Assembly (NCBI GenBank): GCA_016937135.1
Contig: JAFGWO010000150.1
Location: 1-5,880 of the forward strand
Length of the DNA: 5,880 nt
DNA from: Pseudomonadota bacterium
GTDB taxonomy: Bacteria > BMS3Abin14
Direction: 5' to 3'
Below, piece after piece: positions 1 to 4,802 of the stretch. Under the pieces are notes generated by a model. The model searched no databases, had not been told where the DNA came from, and was given only the letters and a program-made list of their open reading frames with translations. Every line of letters begins with the position of its first letter. The stretch's first letter is position 1. The translations under genes and the position numbers were made by a program.

Positions 1-813
1 AACCAGCCCGCCCTGAAGGAGATGATTCTCAGGGCCCCGGGAAGTTATCACCACAGCGTCATGGTTGGGTCTTTGGCCGAGGCCGCGGCGGAGGAGATCG
101 GCGCCAACCCCCTCCTTGCCAGGGTCGCGGCGGTCTACCACGACATCGGGAAGATAAGCAAACCAGAGTATTTCGTTGAGAACCAGGAGGACCGGGACAA
201 CCGGCATACCAATCTCAGTCCCAACATGAGTGCCCTGATCCTGTCTTCCCACGTCAAGGATGGCGTGGAGATCGGCCGGGAATACCGTCTCCCCCGAAGG
301 ATCATCGATATCATCAAGCAGCACCACGGCACAAGGCTCATTTCCTATTTTTACAACAAGGCCAAGGAACAGGAAGACCCCTCCGTCCAGACGGTCGATG
401 CCAAGGACTTCCGGTATCCTGGCCCCAAGCCGCAAAGTCGGGAGGCGGCCCTCGTCATGCTGGCGGATGCCGTTGAGGCGGCCTCGAAGGTCCTTTCCTC
501 TCCCACCCCATCCCGAATCCGGGGGGTGGTCCAGAAGGTGATCAACGATATCTTCATTGACGGCCAGCTCGATGAGTCCAACCTCACCCTGAGGGATCTT
601 CACCAGATCGCCAAAAGCTTTACCAGGACCATCACGGGGATCCTTCACCATCGGATCGATTATCCGGAAAGCCATGGGGGAGTCAGCGACGATTCAAAAG
701 AAAAGAGGGTAAAAAATGGTGCAGCTCCTGATCAGGAACCCGAAGGCCCGATCCTGCCGGAATCAACTGAAGGCTTTGGCGGGAAAGATACTGAAGGAAC
801 TGGGAAAACCTGA
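1..813 (+). CDS. 7TM-HD family membrane phosphodiesterase (PgpH/YqfF-like), C-terminal part
   Basis: This reading frame is open from the first base, so the gene starts outside the window and the ATG at 22 is internal. What remains is the cytosolic HD domain. It has the His pair of the SYHHSVMVG motif (window residues 15-23), the metal-binding HD pair in YHDIGK (H47, D48), the QHHGT motif near residue 100, and RYPGPKPQSREAALVMLAD near residues 131-149. These are hallmarks of the 7TM-HD family, whose Listeria member PgpH hydrolyses cyclic di-AMP; the substrate here is an inference. Family members usually end soon after the HHRIDYPE segment (residue 223 here). This frame instead runs 47 residues further, and its last 98 nt overlap ybeY. 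That tail is polar, Gly/Glu-rich and unlike the domain, and it probably results from a 1-nt shift in the G run at 676-680. The gene heads an operon-like series with ybeY and corC. Confidence 0.93.
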   Translation, partial: NQPALKEMILRAPGSYHHSVMVGSLAEAAAEEIGANPLLARVAAVYHDIGKISKPEYFVENQEDRDNRHTNLSPNMSALILSSHVKDGVEIGREYRLPRRIIDIIKQHHGTRLISYFYNKAKEQEDPSVQTVDAKDFRYPGPKPQSREAALVMLADAVEAASKVLSSPTPSRIRGVVQKVINDIFIDGQLDESNLTLRDLHQIAKSFTRTITGILHHRIDYPESHGGVSDDSKEKRVKNGAAPDQEPEGPILPESTEGFGGKDTEGTGKT

Positions 814-1162
814 TGCCGAATTGAGCGTCGTCATCACGGATGACGCCCAGATTCAGGCTTTAAACAGGGAATACCGCGGGATTGACAGGGTCACGGATGT
901 ATTGTCCTTTTCCCAGGTGGAAGGGGAGAGGCCGCTTATGGAAAATGATCTCCTTGGGGATGTTGTCATCTCGTGGGAGCAGGCGGAAAGACAGGCCGGG
1001 GAACTCGGACACGGGACGTCCGAGGAACTGGCGAGGCTCCTGGTTCACGGGGTGCTCCATCTTTTCGGTTTTGAACACGTTGGCTGCAGCGGGGAGGAGG
1101 CTGAAAGGATGAGGAGGATGGAGGACAGGCTTCTCGGAATTCGGGAGGAGGCCGGCGAGTGA
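716..1162 (+). CDS. ybeY: Endoribonuclease YbeY, 16S rRNA maturation factor
   Basis: The 148-residue protein matches the usual YbeY length. YbeY is a zinc-dependent endoribonuclease acting in 16S rRNA 3' end maturation and ribosome quality control in the cytosol. The diagnostic zinc motif HGVLHLFGFEH is at residues 111-121 (H111, H115, H121), followed by a conserved Met in EEAERM. The upstream conserved block is also present: LNREYRGIDRVTDVLSF at residues 49-65, where the family usually has Pro in place of V59, then LGDVVIS at 80-86. The ATG at 716 is supported by a GAGGG-type ribosome-binding site at 705-709 and by conservation beginning soon after. The start lies inside the 3' end of the HD gene in another frame. 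A frame-2 TAA at 710-712 sits just before the start. The stop is 19 nt before the corC start, as in the E. coli ybeZ-ybeY-ybeX-lnt order. Confidence 0.96.
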   Translation: MVQLLIRNPKARSCRNQLKALAGKILKELGKPDAELSVVITDDAQIQALNREYRGIDRVTDVLSFSQVEGERPLMENDLLGDVVISWEQAERQAGELGHGTSEELARLLVHGVLHLFGFEHVGCSGEEAERMRRMEDRLLGIREEAGE

Positions 1163-1181
1163 AGAAAAGGCTGGAGATGAC

Positions 1182-2009
1182 ATGAAAGGGTCGATCCTTG
1201 AAAAAGGGAGGGCTTTCCTCCGTCGTCTGTTCCGGGCCAATGTCACGGAGGAGGAGATCCAGAGCCTGATCGCGGAAGGGGAGCAGGAAGGGGTCATCAA
1301 CCGCGAGGAGCACGACATGATCGACGCCGTCCTGGACCTCAACGATACAAAGGTCCGGGAAATCCTTGTCCCGAGGACGGAAGTGGTGGCCCTGGAACAC
1401 GAAACCCTTCTTTCGGATGTTCTCGAGACGATCATCGCCGCAGGCCACAGCCGGATTCCGGTTTTTAAAGGAGATCTGGACCATATCGTGGGAATCCTCT
1501 ACGCCAAGGACCTTTTAAGGCTGTGGGGGGAGAATCCGGAAGAGATCAACCTGGAAAGGCTTTGCAGGAAAGCCTATTTCATCCCCGAAACCAAAACCCT
1601 CGCGGATCTCCTCAAGGAATTCAAGACGCGGCAGGTTCACATGGCGGTGGCGGTGGATGAATACGGCGGCACCTCGGGCATCGTGACCATCGAGGACATT
1701 CTGGAGGAGATCGTCGGGGAGATACAGGACGAATATGACCCGACCGAACGCCCCGCCATGACGCCCATGGAGGACGGGAGCATCGTATTCGACGCCCGTT
1801 CCCACATTGAGGATGTGGAGGATGAACTTGGCATTGAGCTGCCGCGGGGAGAATATGACACGCTGGGGGGTTTTTTCAGCCACCTTCTGGGACACGTCCC
1901 CCTGAAGGGAGAGAGGGGCAGGTATGGTCCCCTTGTCTTTACGGTGGAAGAGGGGGATGCGCGGAGGGTTTTGACCATCCGGGTCCAGACCGGGGAGGAA
2001 GAGGAGTAG
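1182..2009 (+). CDS. corC: CorC/YbeX-type CBS-pair protein with transporter-associated domain
   Basis: The 275-residue soluble protein has the YbeX/CorC layout. A short acidic N-terminal helix region is followed by a first CBS motif from about residue 57 (VREILVPRTEVVALE) to 118 and a second at about 131-182, containing DEYGGTSGIVTIEDILEE at 159-176. A CorC_HlyC domain at about 195-270 carries EYDTLGGFF at 224-232. It has no membrane-spanning DUF21 domain, so it is the short form like E. coli CorC rather than a HlyC/CorC membrane protein. CBS pairs bind adenine nucleotides. The family has been linked to Mg/Co resistance and, for YbeX, to ribosome metabolism, which fits its place next to ybeY; the exact role here is unproven. 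The ATG at 1182 has a GGAG at 1173-1176, spaced 5 nt. The last codons (GEEEE) use GAG/GAA triplets that also form a purine-rich Shine-Dalgarno-like run in front of the lnt hairpin. Confidence 0.93.
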   Translation: MKGSILEKGRAFLRRLFRANVTEEEIQSLIAEGEQEGVINREEHDMIDAVLDLNDTKVREILVPRTEVVALEHETLLSDVLETIIAAGHSRIPVFKGDLDHIVGILYAKDLLRLWGENPEEINLERLCRKAYFIPETKTLADLLKEFKTRQVHMAVAVDEYGGTSGIVTIEDILEEIVGEIQDEYDPTERPAMTPMEDGSIVFDARSHIEDVEDELGIELPRGEYDTLGGFFSHLLGHVPLKGERGRYGPLVFTVEEGDARRVLTIRVQTGEEEE

Positions 2010-2035
2010 GGCCCGGTTCGGGCCCTGTTGTCAGC
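2001..2035 (+). promoter_or_regulatory. Possible split ribosome-binding site of lnt
   Basis: The 26-nt gap before lnt has no Shine-Dalgarno sequence next to its ATG (TGTTGTCAGC precedes it). A strong GAGGAG lies at 2001-2006, 29 nt upstream and within the last corC codons. The 19-nt hairpin at 2008-2026 lies between them. If it folds, the linear gap falls to about 10 nt, a usable spacing. Split sites bridged by a hairpin are known in phage T4; their use here is an inference. Confidence 0.4.
2008..2026 (+). repeat. Intercistronic hairpin between corC and lnt
   Basis: AGGGCCCG at 2008-2015 pairs perfectly with CGGGCCCT at 2019-2026 around the 3-nt loop GTT. This 8-bp stem is almost all G-C. 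It begins inside the corC stop codon TAG (2007-2009). No T-run follows, so it is not a standard terminator. Possible roles are bringing an upstream Shine-Dalgarno sequence near the lnt start, an RNA-processing barrier, or transcript stabilisation. Confidence 0.75.
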
Positions 2036-3562
2036 ATGATTGCCCCTGTGATCACGGGCATCCTTGCCACGTCCCTGCTTTTGGTCCTCTCCTTCCCCCG
2101 GCCCGACCTGGGTTTTTTGTCGTTTATTTCCCTGGTTCCGCTTCTCTGGGTTGTTTCCCGTCTGCAAGGGGTCCGGGCTTTTCTGGCGGGGTGGTCGGCG
2201 GCCTGGGTCTGGTTCTTTGTGAGCTACAGCTGGGTCTCCCATTCCATCTCCCGTTTCGGGGATGTGCCTTTCCCTCTAGACCAGGCCGTCATTGCTCTTC
2301 TGGCCGGGGTCCATGCCCTCTATCCAGGTCTTTTTGCCGTTTTTTCGGTCCCTTTCCTGCGTCAAACAAGCACGTGGGGCCTTTTCTTTCTCCCCTCCCT
2401 CTGGGTTTTGCTCGAACTTGTCCGCGCGTGGGTTCCGGCCCCCTTTCCATGGGTTCCGCTGGGGGCGTCCCTCTGGAAAATTTCCTTCCTGAGGCCCCTG
2501 TTCCCGGTCATGGGAGTCTACGGGGTATCCTTCTTTATTGTTCTTTCCAATGTCCTTGTCTGGAAACTTTTCCGAAGGGAAAGAGGGGCGGCTGGGGCTC
2601 TCGCGGCGGTCCTTGCCGTCCTGGCGGTTCTCACCGCAGCCGGCGCTGCCGTCACCGGAAAGGGATCGGGGGAAACCATCCGGGCAGGCGTCGTCCAGGG
2701 AAACATCGAGCAGGATGTCAAATGGGCGGAACCCATGGTGGATGAGGCTATCCGGGTCCATATGAAACTTACGGAAATGGCCGTCGATCAGGGGGCTCGA
2801 CTGATCGTCTGGCCCGAAACGGCCCTTCCCTTTGTTTTTGAAAGCGAACCGGCCATCGCTGCTTCGATCAGCCGGTATGTAGCCCGGCACGGCATCCACC
2901 TGATTTTCGGAAGCCCGGCTTTCGAGTTTATCGGCGAAGAGGTCTTCATCTATAACCGTGCCTATCATTTGGGGCCGGATGGAACAACCGAGCATTACGA
3001 CAAGATCGTTCTGGTGCCTTTCGGGGAATACGTGCCTTTTCGCCGCTTCCTCGGTTTCGTGGACAGGCTGGTTCCAGGGGAAGGGGATTTTGCGAGGGGG
3101 ACATGGAAGGGACCTATGAGCACCCGGCCCGTCCCTTCCGGTGCCCTCATCTGTTTCGAGGCAGCCTTCCCGTCCCTGGCCAGGAGGGAAGTCCGGGATG
3201 GCTCGGGAATCCTTGTAAACATAACCAATGACGGCTGGTTCGGAAAGACATGGGGACCCTATCAGCATCTGGCCCTGGCCTCTGTCCGATCCGCTGAAAA
3301 CGGGGTTCCTCTCCTGCGGGCCGCAAACACCGGGATCTCTGCGATTGTGGACAGGAAAGGAAGGGTCCTGGAAAGGATTCCCCTCGACACCCGGGGGCTT
3401 ATCGTCGCGGATGTTGAAACAGGGGGGCCCAGTCTTTACACCCGATTCGGGGACTGGATTGTCTTTGTGGCCCTGGCTGTGATAACAGTAAATGTTTCTA
3501 TCCGCGTCTTTGGCAGGATCGCAAAAAGTCCGATCCGGGACTTTTTGCGCAACGGAAAGTGA
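2036..3562 (+). CDS. lnt: Apolipoprotein N-acyltransferase
   Basis: The 508-residue inner-membrane enzyme adds the third acyl chain to the N-terminal Cys of lipoproteins, using phospholipid as donor. This is the last step of lipoprotein maturation before Lol sorting. The N-terminal half is strongly hydrophobic, with several membrane segments within residues 5-205, including the conserved WVLLELVRAW and FPWVPLG stretches at about 123-143. A periplasmic nitrilase-like domain follows, with QGNIEQDVKW near residue 225. The catalytic triad is visible: E261 in WPETALP, K323 in HYDKIVLVPFGEYVP and C373 in LICFEAAFP, matching E267-K335-C387 of E. coli. A last membrane helix spans about 474-493. Residues 496-508 (AKSPIRDFLRNGK) are encoded by an inverted repeat and may be a late addition. 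The ATG at 2036 is the only good start, since no ATG, GTG or TTG precedes it in frame in the gap, but it lacks a nearby Shine-Dalgarno sequence. Confidence 0.97.
   Translation: MIAPVITGILATSLLLVLSFPRPDLGFLSFISLVPLLWVVSRLQGVRAFLAGWSAAWVWFFVSYSWVSHSISRFGDVPFPLDQAVIALLAGVHALYPGLFAVFSVPFLRQTSTWGLFFLPSLWVLLELVRAWVPAPFPWVPLGASLWKISFLRPLFPVMGVYGVSFFIVLSNVLVWKLFRRERGAAGALAAVLAVLAVLTAAGAAVTGKGSGETIRAGVVQGNIEQDVKWAEPMVDEAIRVHMKLTEMAVDQGARLIVWPETALPFVFESEPAIAASISRYVARHGIHLIFGSPAFEFIGEEVFIYNRAYHLGPDGTTEHYDKIVLVPFGEYVPFRRFLGFVDRLVPGEGDFARGTWKGPMSTRPVPSGALICFEAAFPSLARREVRDGSGILVNITNDGWFGKTWGPYQHLALASVRSAENGVPLLRAANTGISAIVDRKGRVLERIPLDTRGLIVADVETGGPSLYTRFGDWIVFVALAVITVNVSIRVFGRIAKSPIRDFLRNGK
3520..3549. repeat. 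12-bp perfect inverted repeat inside the lnt 3' end
   Basis: CGCAAAAAGTCC (3520-3531) and GGACTTTTTGCG (3538-3549) are exact reverse complements around the 6-nt centre GATCCG. The repeat is translated as part of the Lnt tail. Its T-run is inside the stem, so it is not a normal terminator. It forms the left arm of the composite element. Confidence 0.85.
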
Positions 3563-3586
3563 AAAGCGTGGTTTTCCCTTTCCTCG

Positions 3587-3621
3587 CGGATCAAGGACTT
3601 GAGACGATGGTCCTCGATCCG
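3587..3621. repeat. Imperfect 12-bp inverted repeat
   Basis: CGGATCAAGGAC (3587-3598) pairs with GTCCTCGATCCG (3610-3621) at 11 of 12 positions, the exception being A3593 against C3615, around an 11-nt loop. It is fully intergenic and forms the second stem of the composite element. Confidence 0.7.
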
Positions 3622-3622
3622 G

Positions 3623-3640
3623 GCGCCCCGCGCGGGGCGC
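3623..3640. repeat. 18-nt perfect G+C palindrome
   Basis: GCGCCCCGCGCGGGGCGC is identical to its own reverse complement and consists only of G and C. As RNA it could form a 7-bp stem with a 4-nt loop. It directly abuts the next inverted repeat. A run of five T's comes 10 nt later (3650-3654), too far for a standard terminator. Confidence 0.8.
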
Positions 3641-3672
3641 GTTGATGACTTTTTCCATGGTCATCAACTTTT
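3641..3672 (+). terminator. Hairpin with short T-run upstream of prfB, terminator- or attenuator-like
   Basis: GTTGATGAC (3641-3649) pairs exactly with GTCATCAAC (3660-3668) around a 10-nt loop, and TTTT follows at 3669-3672. The stem is only moderately G+C rich and the T-run is short, so termination would be weak. It ends a few bases before the prfB Shine-Dalgarno sequence. It could therefore be a partial terminator for the lnt operon, an attenuator for prfB, or just the right arm of the repeat element. Confidence 0.35.
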
Positions 3673-3675
3673 AAC

Positions 3676-3680
3676 GGAGG
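3676..3680 (+). promoter_or_regulatory. Ribosome-binding site of prfB, fixes the start codon
   Basis: GGAGG lies 8 nt before the ATG at 3689. This strong site fixes the true prfB start upstream of the frameshift. A TTG at 3732 in the downstream frame has no such site and is not the start. Confidence 0.85.
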
Positions 3681-3688
3681 CCCATAAA

Positions 3689-4802
3689 ATGGAACAGATC
3701 GAAACCTTCCGAATTTCCCTGACAGGGGCTCTTGAAAAACTGGAATCCCTGGGGAGGCATCTTTGACCTCGAGAAAAAAGCTGTTGACCTGCAGGAACTG
3801 GAAAGGAGGGCCTCTTCCCCCGAGTTCTGGAACCATCCGGCCGAGGCAAAGGAAGTCACCCGCAAGATCAGCCTGCTGAGGGATTCTATCGGGGATTTCC
3901 AGAAGATCCGGAAAGCCCTGCAGGACCTTGAGGCTGCCTCGGAACTGATCGAGGAGGACGAGGAAGAGGGGGCGGATCTCCTTAAAGAGTCCATTCCCGC
4001 TCTTAGGCGGATTGAAAAATCCCTCTATGATCTCGAGATCCGCACCTTCCTCGCTGATGAAGCCGACCAGCGCAACGCCATCGTCTCCATCAACCCGGGG
4101 GCCGGGGGGACCGAATCCCAGGATTGGGCCCAGATGCTGTTCAGGATGTACACCCGCTGGGCGGAAAGAAAGGGCTACGGACTGGAGATCCTCGACTTCC
4201 AGTACGGTGAGGAGGCCGGTATCAAGGGCGCGACCTTCGCGGTGGAAGGGCCCTATGCCTACGGTTACCTCAAGGCCGAGACCGGGGTCCACAGGCTGGT
4301 CAGGATTTCCCCTTATGATGCGAACAGCCGGAGGCACACCTCTTTTTCCTCCGTTTTCGCCTTCCCCGAGGCGGAAGAGGAGGTGGAGGTCCTGATCGAC
4401 GATAAGGATCTGAGGGTGGACACTTTCCGATCCAGCGGAGCCGGCGGGCAACACGTGAACGTGACCGACTCTGCGGTCCGGATCACGCACATCCCCACCG
4501 GGATCGTCGTTTCCTGCCAGAATGAAAGATCCCAGCACAAGAACCGGGCCACGGCCATGCGGATCCTCAGAGCCCGCCTGTATGAATTGAGGAAGAGGGA
4601 GCAGGAGGCAGAGCAGGCGAAAGTCCAGGGGCAGAAAAAGGAAATCGCCTGGGGAAACCAGATCAGAAGCTATGTCCTACACCCCTACCAGCTGGTAAAG
4701 GATCACCGCACCGGTTGCGAGACAGGGAATGTGGATGCCGTTCTGGATGGGGATATTGATGAGTTTATTCAGGCTTTTCTCCTCGGCGAGAGCAAGGCGT
4801 GA
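3689..4802 (+). CDS. prfB: Peptide chain release factor 2, with programmed +1 frameshift
   Basis: RF2 ends translation at UGA and UAA codons. The gene is read as 3689-3763 (25 codons, MEQIETFRISLTGALEKLESLGRHL), then skips T3764 and continues 3765-4802. This gives about 370 residues, close to the 365 of E. coli RF2. The in-frame TGA at 3764 is codon 26, as in most bacterial prfB genes. After an N-terminal helical domain come GAGGTESQDWAQMLFRMY in the core, the codon-recognition region with SPY at residues 207-209 (usually SPF), and the catalytic GGQ at 252-254 in SGAGGQHVN, which triggers peptide release in the peptidyl-transferase centre. QNERSQHKN and the C-terminal DHRTGCETGN block are also family-typical. 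A repeat-rich 126-nt gap separates it from lnt. Its stop overlaps the ribD start. Confidence 0.98.
3752..3767 (+). promoter_or_regulatory. RF2 autoregulatory +1 frameshift site
   Basis: The order is GGGAGG (3752-3757), a 3-nt spacer CAT, the slippery CTT (3761-3763), then TGA C (3764-3767). This reproduces the known prfB signal: an internal Shine-Dalgarno-like element 3 nt before CUU, with UGA in the poor context UGAC. When RF2 is scarce the ribosome slips +1 to read GAC and makes full-length RF2. When RF2 is plentiful it stops after 25 residues. The mechanism comes from work on E. coli prfB; the elements are seen directly here. Confidence 0.96.

Larger units (their letters stand above)
3520..3668. 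repeat. Composite inverted-repeat element (REP/MITE-like) at the lnt-prfB junction
   Basis: Four inverted repeats lie almost end to end in 149 bp: 3520-3549, 3587-3621, 3623-3640 and 3641-3668. Internal echoes tie them together. GACTTTTT occurs at 3539-3546 and 3647-3654, its complement AAAAAGTC at 3523-3530, and GATCCGGG at 3532-3539 and 3616-3623. AAAAAGTC at the left end and GACTTTTT at the right end could serve as terminal inverted repeats. There is no coding capacity for a transposase. From memory, similar multi-hairpin intergenic repeats occur dispersed in Desulfobacterota genomes, but only one copy is visible here, so the assignment is an inference. The element contributes the last codons and stop of lnt and ends 20 nt before the prfB start. 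Confidence 0.6.

Noticed and set aside
22..24. ATG at 22 as the start of the HD protein
   Set aside because: The frame is open to the first base and the family has a large membrane and extracellular part upstream. The gene is simply cut by the window edge.
860..1484. Minus-strand open frames opposite ybeY and corC
   Set aside because: They overlap two well-supported genes, and their products are low-complexity with no known motif.
2276..3667. Very long open frame (463 codons) on the minus strand opposite lnt
   Set aside because: It mirrors the lnt frame in GC-rich DNA. The product is Pro/Gly/Arg/Asp-rich without recognisable domains, while lnt on the + strand has its full catalytic triad.
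3599..3674. Promoter for prfB (TTGAGA or TTGATG as -35, TTTTAA as -10)
   Set aside because: The -10 match is poor, and the implied start site would fall at or after the ribosome-binding site. The boxes are also parts of inverted repeats.
3732..3764. TTG start for prfB in the downstream frame
   Set aside because: It gives an unrelated N-terminus (MKNWNPWGG) and has no Shine-Dalgarno sequence. The ATG at 3689 with the canonical frameshift signal explains the gene.
3591..4538. 315-codon minus-strand open frame opposite prfB
   Set aside because: It is a shadow of prfB coding bias and spans the frameshift site and repeat element. It has no family motifs or convincing ribosome-binding site.
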